Assembly: GCA_016193385.1 (NCBI GenBank)
Contig: JACPSF010000424.1
Location: 1 to 32,851, forward strand
DNA length: 32,851 nucleotides
Origin: Deltaproteobacteria bacterium
GTDB taxonomy: Bacteria > Desulfobacterota_B > Binatia > UBA9968
Reading direction: 5' to 3'
Under the pieces are notes generated by a model. That model saw nothing but the letters and a program-made list of their open reading frames with translations. It was not told the origin of the DNA and ran no database searches. Shown piece by piece: positions 16,647 through 24,606 of this stretch; the first letter of the stretch is position 1, and every line of letters starts with the position of its first letter. The translations under genes and the position numbers were made by a program.

Positions 16647-17364
16647 GTTTCTTGTCTCCTGGATTGCGCAACAGGTAGGCCGGGTGGAGTGTGGGCATGA
16701 TCTTGATCCCGCGGAATTCATGCCAAGTGCCCCGCAGCCGCATGATGGGGACCTTGGTTTTGAGGAGAGTCTGGACCGCGAACTTACCCAAGGCCACGAT
16801 GATCCGCGGCTGAACGAGCTCGATCTGCTTGAGTAAAAATGGCTCGCAGGATTCTACTTCGTCGGGTTCCGGATTACGGTTATCCGGAGGACGACACTTA
16901 ATCACATTGGCGATGTACACGTCATCCCGCCGCAGGCCCATGCCTCGGACAATGATATCTGTGAGGAGCTGTCCCGCGCGCCCGACAAAAGGCTCTCCCT
17001 GCAAGTCCTCATCTCGACCCGGACCCTCGCCGATGAACATGACTTCGGCGCGAGGGTTGCCAACACCGAACACCAAGTGGGTGCGTCCGGGCCAGAGTTT
17101 GCAGCGGCGACAATCCCCGATGGCGGCGCGAAGCTCTTCCAGGCTTTGGGCGCGATACGCTTCGGTAGCATCCGAGAAGAGCCCTCCCTCCACTCCGCTA
17201 AGCCACCCGGCTTGAGGCGCTCCACCAACCTCCCCACCATCTGCGTTACCTACGGGCACAGAACGGATGCCGGCCCGCTCCAAGCGCTGCGCATGGCGCC
17301 TCAACGAAGCCGCCATCATTCTCATCTCTTCCTCTAAGTCACTCTTTCTGTCCATGCCCGCCAT
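16591..17364 (-). CDS. Uracil-DNA glycosylase, family 4 (iron-sulfur type)
   Basis: This 257-residue enzyme removes uracil from DNA in base-excision repair. The family 4 motif [20 protein letters not shown] starts at residue 112, and the second motif [10 protein letters not shown] is at 216-225. Four cysteines for a [4Fe-4S] cluster are present at 85, 88, 157 and 173 (CRRC, KCRPP, ESC). An extra N-terminal region of about 75 residues is helical and charged, as in many deltaproteobacterial members. The gene overlaps the NfeD gene at its 3' end and follows the DUF4416 gene by 59 bases. Confidence 0.95.
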   Translation of the reverse strand: MAGMDRKSDLEEEMRMMAASLRRHAQRLERAGIRSVPVGNADGGEVGGAPQAGWLSGVEGGLFSDATEAYRAQSLEELRAAIGDCRRCKLWPGRTHLVFGVGNPRAEVMFIGEGPGRDEDLQGEPFVGRAGQLLTDIIVRGMGLRRDDVYIANVIKCRPPDNRNPEPDEVESCEPFLLKQIELVQPRIIVALGKFAVQTLLKTKVPIMRLRGTWHEFRGIKIMPTLHPAYLLRNPGDKKLVWEDIKKVIKEIRTPAL

Positions 17365-17423
17365 CTTTTCGGAAAAAGCATCTTAGCATCTTCTGCGGCT
17401 CCGTAGCAATAACATGTGACGCG

Positions 17424-17966
17424 CTAAAAGCCTAGCTTCAATTGCCTCAAGTACAGCACGCGCGCCTCACCGAAAAAGGCGATGGTCTCGGGCCAGCGGT
17501 AATCCGCATAGGTGGTGTCAACCGGGTGGTAGGAACCGCTGTGGTAAAGAAGGGTGACTTCGCCATAGATGCGGGAGCCGAGATAGAGTCGGTGGGGGGC
17601 GTTTTTGGTCGAGGCCAGGACCACTTTCCCGGCATCCAAATAGCCCGGATCGATATTGACCCTGCGCCCTCGCATTTCTCCCCTCGTCCACATATATACC
17701 GCCTCTATTCCCTGAGTGGCCAGTTTGATCTCCGGCAATCTCTCAGGAGAGGCCAAAGGGGTAAACGAAACAAACTTGCGCTGCAAACCGCGGCCCATCT
17801 CCTCGGCATAATAATCCGTCACTTCCCACGGGAAAATCCCGCTCCGCGACTCTATGGCACCCAACCAGGGGGCCAGGCGAGCCTCCGCGGAAGCCAGAAG
17901 ATCCTCGGAGGGAGCGAGCAGGGCCACAAAAAGCTTGATTGGCTTAGGCTCTGTTGGAATGCCCAT
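17424..17966 (-). CDS. DUF4416 family protein
   Basis: This 180-residue soluble protein matches the DUF4416 family by wording such as KLFVALLAPSEDLL near the start, TDYYAEEMGRGLQRKFVSF, the central NIDPGYLDAGKVVLASTKNA, and the C-terminal YHSGSYHPVDTTYADYRWPE. The family is found mainly in Deltaproteobacteria and relatives and has no established function. No catalytic residues can be named, though the conserved Asp, Tyr and His in these blocks would be candidates. It lies between coaBC and the glycosylase. The heptamer element begins two bases before its ATG, leaving no visible ribosome-binding site. Confidence 0.9.
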   Translation of the reverse strand: MGIPTEPKPIKLFVALLAPSEDLLASAEARLAPWLGAIESRSGIFPWEVTDYYAEEMGRGLQRKFVSFTPLASPERLPEIKLATQGIEAVYMWTRGEMRGRRVNIDPGYLDAGKVVLASTKNAPHRLYLGSRIYGEVTLLYHSGSYHPVDTTYADYRWPETIAFFGEARVLYLRQLKLGF

Positions 17967-17967
17967 A

Positions 17968-18031
17968 AGCTGTCAGCGATCAGCTTTCAGCCAAAAGCTG
18001 ACTGCTGAGGGCTGAAGGCTATCTGCTATTT
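17968..18031. repeat. Inverted pair of heptamer arrays (AGCNNTC core), element 4
   Basis: The left arm (17968-17991) is three heptamers AGCNNTC (AGCTGTC, AGCGATC, AGCTTTC) plus a trailing AGC. After a 5-base spacer (17992-17996), the right arm (17997-18031) has five heptamers beginning GCT (GCTGACT, GCTGAGG and so on). On the minus strand the right arm reads AGC-type units, including AGCCTTC and AGCAGTC, so the arms are inverted copies and can form a hairpin. It fills the coaBC-DUF4416 junction: the coaBC stop (18019-18021) lies inside the right arm, and the DUF4416 start is two bases from the left arm. Confidence 0.75.
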
Positions 18032-19221
18032 CTTATTTCGATGAGATAATCGTAGATCCGATCCGCCAGCTCCTCTTTGCTCATGAGGGGGAGGGAGTGG
18101 ACGGCGCCCTTTCGGTCCATGAGGGTAGCCACATTTGTATCCCCTTCAAACCCGCTCCCCTCTTGCGTCACATCGTTCGCAACGATCAGGTCGAGATGTT
18201 TCTCGCGAAGCTTTTTCGTCGCATTTTTGACCAGCGCCTCGGTTTCCGCCGCAAAACCGATGAGGATTCGACCGTTCTTCCTCTCTCCCAGCTCGCGCAA
18301 AATATCCGGGTTGGGTTGGAGCTTGAGGACAATCGGGCCTTCAGCTCGCTTGAGCTTTTTGCTGACGTACTGCTCGGGCCGATAGTCGGCCACGGCCGCC
18401 GCCATCACTACCGCCGTGGCGTTGGCAAACTCCCGGAGGACGGCCTCGCGCATCTCGGCCGCAGTCCTCACCGAGATGAGCCGGACCCCGGAGGGAGGAA
18501 CCAGGGAGGTCGGACCGCTGACCAAGGTCACCTTGGCCCCTCTTCTCAGACCGACGCGCGCGAGCGCGTACCCCATCTTTCCCGAGGAACGATTGGAGAC
18601 ATACCGAACGGGGTCGAGGGGCTCTTGATTGGGACCGGCGGTAATGAGGAGCCTCTCGTCAATCAAATCCTTTTTTTTTAACAGCCGGCGAATTTCTTCC
18701 AGGATGTCTTCCGGCTCGGGCAACCGCCCTTTCCCTTCATAGCCACAGGCCAGATAGCCCTCAGCGGGCTCGATGAAATGATAGCCGAGGGCTTTCAGCT
18801 TGCCGATGTTCTCCTGCAGGATAGGATTTTCAAACATGTGGACATTCATCGACGGAGCAATCAGCACCCCCGCTTTGGTCGCCATCAGGATAGTCGTCAG
18901 CAAGTCGTCGGCGATGCCGGCTGCGATTTTTCCAATGATATTGGCCGTCGCCGGAGCTATGACGAGCAGGTGAGCCTGATCAGCCACGCGGATGTGGCCG
19001 ATTTCGGATTCCTGTGTGAGACTGAACGTCTCGGTAGCGACGGGACGTCCTGAAAGGGTCTGAAAGGTCAACGGCGTTACGAACTCCATAGCTTCCCGAG
19101 TCATGACGACCTGCACAGAAAACCCCTCCTGGACGAGCAGCCGCACCAGTTCGGCCGCCTTATAGCAGGCGATACCGCCCGAGACCCCCAGGACTATGGT
19201 TCTTTTCTCCGCGTCCGCCAC
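18019..19221 (-). CDS. coaBC: Bifunctional phosphopantothenoylcysteine decarboxylase / phosphopantothenate-cysteine ligase
   Basis: This 400-residue enzyme carries out two consecutive steps of coenzyme A synthesis. The N-terminal FMN-dependent CoaC half shows VLGVSGGIACYKAAELVRLL, the PSMNVHMFENP motif and the active-site cysteine loop LACGYEGKGRLPE. The C-terminal CoaB half (from about 190) shows LLITAGPNQEPLDPVRYVSN, the NRSSGKMGYALA motif, AAAVADYRP and the nucleotide-loop IGFAAETE. The start is GTG 19221. The C-terminus (IRNSR) and its TAG stop are encoded by the heptamer array of element 4. The gene heads the 13-gene minus-strand run. Confidence 0.96.
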   Translation of the reverse strand: MADAEKRTIVLGVSGGIACYKAAELVRLLVQEGFSVQVVMTREAMEFVTPLTFQTLSGRPVATETFSLTQESEIGHIRVADQAHLLVIAPATANIIGKIAAGIADDLLTTILMATKAGVLIAPSMNVHMFENPILQENIGKLKALGYHFIEPAEGYLACGYEGKGRLPEPEDILEEIRRLLKKKDLIDERLLITAGPNQEPLDPVRYVSNRSSGKMGYALARVGLRRGAKVTLVSGPTSLVPPSGVRLISVRTAAEMREAVLREFANATAVVMAAAVADYRPEQYVSKKLKRAEGPIVLKLQPNPDILRELGERKNGRILIGFAAETEALVKNATKKLREKHLDLIVANDVTQEGSGFEGDTNVATLMDRKGAVHSLPLMSKEELADRIYDYLIEIRNSR

Positions 19222-19227
19222 GATCTA

Positions 19228-19256
19228 AAAATAGCCAATTCAACAGGCCATTGCAA
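19228..19256 (-). promoter_or_regulatory. Candidate sigma-70 promoter for coaBC
   Basis: On the minus strand TTGCAA (19251-19256) and TATTTT (19228-19233) are separated by 17 bases, each matching the consensus at four of six positions. Transcription would begin at about 19221, the GTG start itself, implying a leaderless or very short-leader message. It is the best pair found upstream of the long minus-strand run, but the match is moderate. Confidence 0.35.
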
Positions 19257-19330
19257 ACCAAAGGACTTCGCCATGCGTCTTCAAGGCACGGACATTCTTG
19301 CGCCAATTTTTGCTTCCAGATTTTGTCACC

Positions 19331-19351
19331 CTAGACTTTAAAACTGTCTAG
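19331..19351. promoter_or_regulatory. Dyad CTAGAC / GTCTAG
   Basis: CTAGAC (19331-19336) and GTCTAG (19346-19351) form a perfect 6-base inverted repeat around a 9-base AT-rich centre. It lies about 75 bases upstream of the sigma-54-like promoter, a plausible position for an enhancer-binding activator site. A regulatory role is inference from position and symmetry. Confidence 0.35.
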
Positions 19352-19424
19352 CCCCATTGGTTCTCCCTCTCGAACCCCTTGATTCATCAGCGATTCAAAA
19401 AAAGAGAAGCTTGGTCGCGCGGGT

Positions 19425-19440
19425 TGGCATGATTTTAGCT
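19425..19440 (+). promoter_or_regulatory. Candidate sigma-54 (RpoN) promoter for mlaA and the DHS-family gene
   Basis: TGGCATGATTTTAGCT matches the sigma-54 consensus TGGCACGNNNNTTGCW at all but two defined positions. It has the required GG and GC dinucleotides (19426-19427, 19438-19439) exactly 10 bases apart. Transcription would start near 19451, giving a leader of about 100 bases before mlaA. A weaker sigma-70-like alternative is TTGACC (19488-19493) and TAATTG (19511-19516). Confidence 0.5.
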
Positions 19441-19549
19441 TCTGTGACACTCTTTTCACTTGGAATGCAGAGGAAAAACGAAAAACCTTGACCTCCATAC
19501 TCACTTCGTGTAATTGACAACCAAAGCGTAGAAGCAGGAGACGCGAAAA

Positions 19550-20302
19550 ATGAAGATATATCAGCGGTCGATCAGAATCCTGAGCACGGCGGCCCTAGTT
19601 TTTGCAATTGGAGCCGGGAGCCGCGGTGGCGTAGCCGTGGCGGGCGCCCCGCGGGAGAGCTCTGCACGCAGCTCTGAGGGATCCGTCGCCGGCCAAGACT
19701 TCGAGGAGGACCCGTGGGAACCGTTCAATGAGGGGATGTTCTCATTCAATCGGCAGTTCGATCGCACCGTCGTAAAGCCGGTGGCGACGGTTTGGGAAGC
19801 CGTACTCCCCGATCTAGTACGGAGAAGTCTCGGAAACGCCCTGGACAACCTTTCAGTGGTACGCCGCGTGGTCAACAACCTGTTGCAACTGAAGCTTGAG
19901 GGAGCGGCTCGGGAGATGGTCCGCTTCACCGTCAACACTACGTTTGGAATCGCGGGATTGTTCGATGTTGCCCGGGATGGCGTCGGCATCACTCCGAGCG
20001 ACGAGGACACCGGGCAGACAATGGGCGTCTACGGAGTTGGGCCCGGACCTTACCTCGTGCTGCCATTTTTGCCGCCGATGACGGTCCGAGATGGGATTGG
20101 GTTCGCTCTCGACGGGGCTATGAACCCTCTCAACTACTTCGTTCCTCTCGGAGCCACCTTCGGCCTCTACGGCACTAACGTCGTGAATGAGCGATCACTT
20201 CATCTGGATCAGTTCGAGCGCGTTGAGGAAGCGACGATCGACCTTTACAGCGCCGTGCGGAACGCTTATCTACAAAGGAGAGCAGCGGCCATCAGGGAAT
20301 GA
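19550..20302 (+). CDS. mlaA: MlaA/VacJ-family protein of phospholipid transport
   Basis: This 250-residue protein carries the MlaA signature: DPWEPFNEGMFSFNRQFDRT near residue 54, FTVNTTFGIAGLFDVARDG, the TMGVYGVGPGPYLVLPFLPP block, and RDGIGFALDGAMNPLNYF. MlaA sits in the outer membrane and removes misplaced phospholipids from its outer leaflet, passing them to the Mla pathway. An N-terminal signal peptide is present, but there is no lipobox cysteine; the segment around VAVAGAP suggests ordinary signal peptidase I cleavage, unlike the classic lipoprotein. No other mla gene lies in the window. AGGAG precedes the ATG by 9 bases. Confidence 0.93.
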   Translation: MKIYQRSIRILSTAALVFAIGAGSRGGVAVAGAPRESSARSSEGSVAGQDFEEDPWEPFNEGMFSFNRQFDRTVVKPVATVWEAVLPDLVRRSLGNALDNLSVVRRVVNNLLQLKLEGAAREMVRFTVNTTFGIAGLFDVARDGVGITPSDEDTGQTMGVYGVGPGPYLVLPFLPPMTVRDGIGFALDGAMNPLNYFVPLGATFGLYGTNVVNERSLHLDQFERVEEATIDLYSAVRNAYLQRRAAAIRE

Positions 20303-20317
20303 TGGCGTAAACCGGTG

Positions 20318-21427
20318 ATGGCGACGAAAGGGAAGCTTCTTAAGGGAAAGAAAATCGACCCCAAACCGATTTCTCCCTCCACCTCTCTGACCGAACTGGT
20401 AGACAACAATTTTATCTCCTACAATGGGGGGCGCCTGCGCGAGGCCTGCCAGCTCTTCACGGAGAAGGTCCTCCAGGACAACGTGACAGTCGGCGTGAGC
20501 CTCAGCGGCGCTCTGACTCCCGCCGGGCTGGGCATTTCTGCCTTGATTCCCCTCATCGAATACGGTTTTGTGGACTGGATCGTCAGCACAGGGGCCAACC
20601 TGTACCACGATACGCACTTTGCGATAGGGCTCTCGATGCATCGAGGAACCCCCAATGCCGACGATGTGCTCTTACGGGAACAGGGCATTGTCAGGATCTA
20701 CGATATCTTTTTCGATTATGAGATTCTCATCTCTACCGACGACTTCTTTCGCGAGCTCCTCAAGTCCCCCGAGCTTCAAAAGGAGATGAGCAGCTCGGAA
20801 CTCCACCACCGGGTGGGAAAGTATCTTTGCGAGCGGGAAAAGATCCTGGGAACCGAAAGAAAGTCCCTCTTGGCTGCCGCGTATCAGTACGGCGTCCCCA
20901 TCTATACCTCTTCACCCGGGGATAGCTCTATCGGCATGAACGTCGCGGCTCTGGCGCTAAAAGGGAACCAGTTGAAGTTTGACGTCTCTCTGGACGTCAA
21001 CGAGTCGGCGGCCATGGTTCTGGAGGCCAAGCGGACCGGGGGCAAGAGCGCAACCATCATCCTGGGAGGCGGTTCGCCCAAGAACTTCCTCTTGCAGACC
21101 GAGCCCCATATCCAGGAGGTTTTGAGCCTCAGCGAGAAAGGCCACGACTATTTCATTCAGTTCACCGACGCTCGGGCGGACACGGGCGGGCTCTCCGGGG
21201 CCACGCCCGGCGAGGCCGTGAGCTGGGGGAAAATCGATCCCGATCAGCTCCCCGATTCGGTCGTCTGCTACGTCGACACCACCATCGCCCTGCCCCTCTT
21301 CACCGCCTATGCGCTGGCGAAACACCCGCCGCGGAAGCCCAAGCGCCTCTTTGATCAGAGGGAGCGCTTGCTGGAAAACATCACCAAAGAATTCAAAGAA
21401 AAGTTCGGCAAGATCAAACTCCGGTAG
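20318..21427 (+). CDS. Deoxyhypusine-synthase-family protein (possible homospermidine synthase)
   Basis: This 369-residue protein is homologous to eukaryotic and archaeal deoxyhypusine synthase, which transfers an aminobutyl group from spermidine to eIF5A in an NAD-dependent reaction. Bacteria lack eIF5A, and bacterial homologues are thought to make homospermidine or act on other amines. The NAD-site blocks [15 protein letters not shown] and [14 protein letters not shown] are present, as is the catalytic-lysine motif EAVSWGKI (Lys305). The GGGVVKHH motif of the human enzyme is GGGSPKNF here, so the active-site histidine is replaced. ATG 20318 is chosen over the adjacent GTG 20315. The gene begins 15 bases after mlaA and is probably cotranscribed with it. 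Confidence 0.88.
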   Translation: MATKGKLLKGKKIDPKPISPSTSLTELVDNNFISYNGGRLREACQLFTEKVLQDNVTVGVSLSGALTPAGLGISALIPLIEYGFVDWIVSTGANLYHDTHFAIGLSMHRGTPNADDVLLREQGIVRIYDIFFDYEILISTDDFFRELLKSPELQKEMSSSELHHRVGKYLCEREKILGTERKSLLAAAYQYGVPIYTSSPGDSSIGMNVAALALKGNQLKFDVSLDVNESAAMVLEAKRTGGKSATIILGGGSPKNFLLQTEPHIQEVLSLSEKGHDYFIQFTDARADTGGLSGATPGEAVSWGKIDPDQLPDSVVCYVDTTIALPLFTAYALAKHPPRKPKRLFDQRERLLENITKEFKEKFGKIKLR

Positions 21428-21440
21428 GCGCACGCCCCGC

Positions 21441-21470
21441 AACGAGCACTGCGGATTAACCCGCTTCGTT
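21441..21470. terminator. Hairpin between convergent DHS-family and RND genes
   Basis: AACGA (21441-21445) pairs with TCGTT (21466-21470), and inside it GCGG (21451-21454) pairs with CCGC (21461-21464), giving an interrupted stem. It sits in the 41-base gap between two convergent genes and touches the RND stop codon. No T-run follows on the plus strand, so it is a weak or factor-assisted terminator, or an mRNA-stabilising hairpin. Confidence 0.35.
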
Positions 21471-24400
21471 AGTGGAAAAAATAGCCGCGCAGGTGGGCGA
21501 GGCGCGCGCGGATGCCGCTCCGCAAGGGCTCCAGCCCAGCCCGGCTCCACACCCTCCCCTGTCCCAAATCGTCGAACAGTGAATAGGAAACCGGAGTGAT
21601 GAGCAGCGTTATGAGAAGAGAGAGGGCCTGGCCGCCGATGATCACTTTGGCCATCGAGGCGCGCGAGGCTGCCCCCGGCCCCTCCCCCAACGCGATAGGA
21701 ATCATGGCAAATACCAGCATCGCGGTCGTCATCAGAATGGGGCGCAGGCGCGCGTGGTTGGCCTCGAGGATAGCCTGGTCTCGCTCCATGCCCTGGGCGC
21801 GCAACGTGTTGGTGTAGTCGATCTGCAAAATTCCGTTCTTCTTCACGATGCCGAACAACATGAACAGACCGAACATCGCGAAGATGTCCAGAGGCTGACC
21901 CAACAGTAGGAGGGACAACAGAGCGAAGGGCAAAGTCAATGGCAGAGCCAGCATGATGGTGATCGGATGGAGGAAGCTCTCGAACTGGGCAGCCAAGACC
22001 ATATACATGAAGATGAAACTCAAGGCGAAGGCGATGGCGAAGTTTCTCATGGTCTCGGCCAATACTTTGGCACGGCCGGTGAAATCCGCGGTGTAGGTCG
22101 GCGGCAGGTTGAGTTGCTTGACCATGGCCTGGACCCTTTCCACCGCCTCTCCCAACGGCAAGGAAGACAGAAGGTTGGACACGATGGTCACCTTGCGCTG
22201 GCGGTTGTAGCGATCGATCTGCGATGGACCCAGCTCCTCACGAAGGTCGACCAGGTTGGCCATCTTCACGAGTTCCCCGCTTTTAGACGGCGCGGTGAGG
22301 TTCAGGACCGCCCGCGGATCGTCTCGCTTGTCCTTAAAGGCTCTCAGCCAGACATCGAACTGCTCGTCCTCCTCTTTATATTTGGAAACCGGTTCCCCCC
22401 CAACGTACGTCTGCAGGGCGGATGCGATATCCGCAACTTGGATGCCGAATTCCGAGGCTTTTTGCCGGTCGATGTGGGTGCGCAGCTCCGGCTTGCGCAC
22501 GGATAATGTGGTGTCAATATCCACGAAGCCGGGAATCTGTCGCATCCGCGCGATGACCTGATTCGTATAGTGCTGGAGCTCTACGAGACTGGGTCCGCGC
22601 AAGTTGAACTCCAGGTCCGAAAAACGCGTGCCCCCCCCCGACCACGACGCCACCCCTTGAACACCCACACGCAGGTCCGGATAGTCGTCGAAGATCGTGC
22701 GGGCGTCTGCCATGACATCGAACTGGCTGTAGTCCCTCTGGGAAAGGTCCACGAGGCGGGCATAGATCGATCCGGTAGTCACATCTCCCTCTCCGGGTTT
22801 CACCCTGCCCGTCGTATCCCCAATCGTCGTTAGGATCTTAGTCACCCCGCGGAGTCTTCGAATCTTCCCCTCCAGCTCTCGAAACAGCCGGTCGGTCTCC
22901 TCCAGGCTATAACTTCCCGGAGTCTGCACGATAATCTCAAATTCGCTCTGGTCATCGTTCGGAGTGAAGGTCTTTCCCACTCCGAAAAAAAACGGGACGG
23001 TCGAGAAGACGGTCACGACGCCAGCCAGGACGATCACCCAGCGATGCCGGAGCGACCATGCCAGGATCCACCCATAGGAGCTGTCCAGCCAGGAGTAAAA
23101 ACGGCTCTCCTTGGAAGACTTGCCGCCGTGCTTGACCTTGAGGAAACGCGAGCTCAACATCGGGGTCAGAGTGAAGGAGATAAGCAGGGACACTGCCACC
23201 GCAAAGGCCACGGTGATGCCGAAGCTCTTGAAAAAGCGCCCCACCCGGCCCGCCATGAACGCGAGCGGAACGAAGATCACTAGGAGCGACAGGGTCGTCG
23301 CCATGACCGCCAGCGCGATCTCCTTGGTCGCCTTGGACGCGGCATCCCTGGGGGATTCGCCCTTCTCCTCAACATGGCGAAAGATGTTTTCCAAAATGAC
23401 AACGGCGTCGTCGACGACGATCCCGACCGCCAAAACCAGGCCGAGCATCGTGATGTTATTGAGCGTGAACCCCATATAGCGCATCAGGGTAAAGGTCGAG
23501 ATGATGGACGCCGGGATGGCGAGGGAAGCTATGAGAGTGCTGCGCCAGTTGCGCATAAACAGAAGCACTGTCAGGACAACCAGTCCGGCGCCTAAGAGAA
23601 GGTGAAATTTGACCTCTTCAATGGATCGCCTGATGAATCGTGATTGATCGACGATCACCTCGGTGCGAATATCCGTGAGGAGGACAGCCTGGAGTTGGCG
23701 GAGCCTCTCTTTGACCCGATCTACCACTTCTACGGTATTGGTGCCTGATTGCTTTCTTACGATCAGTTGGACGGCGTTCTCGCCATCCAGCCGGGAGAGG
23801 CTCCGGGGTTCCACGACGCCGTTCTCCACGTATCCGATGTCCCGGATCGTGATCGGACGGCCCTGAAAGTTTCCGACAATGAGGTCGTTAAAATCTTCCG
23901 CCCGCTGGATCCGCCCCATGGTTCGCAGCACCAGCTCCCGCCGATCCTCATCCACCCGCCCCCCGGGAATCTCCACGTTTTGGGCCTGGATAGCGCGCTT
24001 CACCTGGCCGATCGGCAGGCTATAGGCGGCGAGTTTGTCGGGATCGACATGGATATTGATCGCCCGCTCCCGTTGGCCCACCATGATCACCGCCCCGACC
24101 CCTCGAAGCGCCTCGATATCCTCCTTGATCTGCTTGCGGGCGATCTCGCTGACCTCGCGGAGGTTTCTCCTGCCGGAAACCGCGATCTTCACGACGGGGG
24201 AAGCGTCGATGTCGAATTTCTGGATCACCGGCGGGTCGGTGCCGACCGGAAGCTGAGAAAGGATCGTGGAGACTTTGTCCCGTACGTCCTGAGCCGCTAC
24301 CTCTCCGTCTTTTTCCAAGACGAACTGAATTGTGATGGTGGAAAGACCTTCCTTGGTCACGGAACGCAGCTCATCGATGCCGTCAATCGTGTTGATGATC

Positions 24401-24606
24401 TCCTCAATGGGTTTGGTGACCGAGGTTTCCATCTCCTCGGCGCTTGACCCCGGGAGGGTGGTCGTAACGGTGACGGTCGGGAGGTCCACGTTGGGGAAGA
24501 GGTCCACGCCCAGTCCGACATAGGAAAACAAACCCAGCACGACCAGAGCCAGGATGAGCATGGTGGCAAAGACGGGGCGACGGATGCACAGATCAGCGAG
24601 GCTCAT
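21469..24606 (-). CDS. RND-family multidrug efflux permease (HAE1/AcrB-like)
   Basis: At 1045 residues this is a full-length resistance-nodulation-division pump of the inner membrane, exporting hydrophobic or amphiphilic compounds by proton antiport. It opens with the typical CIRRPVFATMLILALVVLGL. Both periplasmic porter halves are present, with the proton-relay aspartate pair in VGIVVDDAVVILENIF (TM4) and the lysine region FGIVKKNGILQIDYTN (TM10). It overlaps the adaptor gene by 14 bases with a GGAGGAG ribosome-binding site inside that gene. Together with the adaptor, TolC protein and TetR regulator it forms a complete tripartite system. Substrates cannot be predicted. Confidence 0.96.
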   Translation of the reverse strand: MSLADLCIRRPVFATMLILALVVLGLFSYVGLGVDLFPNVDLPTVTVTTTLPGSSAEEMETSVTKPIEEIINTIDGIDELRSVTKEGLSTITIQFVLEKDGEVAAQDVRDKVSTILSQLPVGTDPPVIQKFDIDASPVVKIAVSGRRNLREVSEIARKQIKEDIEALRGVGAVIMVGQRERAINIHVDPDKLAAYSLPIGQVKRAIQAQNVEIPGGRVDEDRRELVLRTMGRIQRAEDFNDLIVGNFQGRPITIRDIGYVENGVVEPRSLSRLDGENAVQLIVRKQSGTNTVEVVDRVKERLRQLQAVLLTDIRTEVIVDQSRFIRRSIEEVKFHLLLGAGLVVLTVLLFMRNWRSTLIASLAIPASIISTFTLMRYMGFTLNNITMLGLVLAVGIVVDDAVVILENIFRHVEEKGESPRDAASKATKEIALAVMATTLSLLVIFVPLAFMAGRVGRFFKSFGITVAFAVAVSLLISFTLTPMLSSRFLKVKHGGKSSKESRFYSWLDSSYGWILAWSLRHRWVIVLAGVVTVFSTVPFFFGVGKTFTPNDDQSEFEIIVQTPGSYSLEETDRLFRELEGKIRRLRGVTKILTTIGDTTGRVKPGEGDVTTGSIYARLVDLSQRDYSQFDVMADARTIFDDYPDLRVGVQGVASWSGGGTRFSDLEFNLRGPSLVELQHYTNQVIARMRQIPGFVDIDTTLSVRKPELRTHIDRQKASEFGIQVADIASALQTYVGGEPVSKYKEEDEQFDVWLRAFKDKRDDPRAVLNLTAPSKSGELVKMANLVDLREELGPSQIDRYNRQRKVTIVSNLLSSLPLGEAVERVQAMVKQLNLPPTYTADFTGRAKVLAETMRNFAIAFALSFIFMYMVLAAQFESFLHPITIMLALPLTLPFALLSLLLLGQPLDIFAMFGLFMLFGIVKKNGILQIDYTNTLRAQGMERDQAILEANHARLRPILMTTAMLVFAMIPIALGEGPGAASRASMAKVIIGGQALSLLITLLITPVSYSLFDDLGQGRVWSRAGLEPLRSGIRARLAHLRGYFFH

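Larger units (their letters stand above)
19222..19549. other. Divergent intergenic region between coaBC and mlaA
   Basis: The 328 bases hold no gene. Contents seen: a sigma-70-like pair facing coaBC (19228-19256), a dyad at 19331-19351, a sigma-54-like promoter facing mlaA at 19425-19440, and a clear AGGAG ribosome-binding site for mlaA at 19536-19540. The region is AT-richer than the flanking genes, as expected for a promoter region. Confidence 0.7.

Noticed and set aside
6316..18031. CRISPR-like interpretation of the short repeat arrays
   Set aside because: Units are 7 bases long, tandem without spacers and arranged as inverted pairs. There are no 25-40 base repeats, unique spacers or cas genes.
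19360..19400. tRNA T-arm-like sequence (GGTTCTCCCTCTCGAACCCC)
   Set aside because: There is no matching acceptor stem, anticodon arm or D-arm around it.
22570..24523. Long reading frames opposite the RND gene
   Set aside because: They are antisense shadows of a high-GC gene; the RND frame has full family motifs and these have none.
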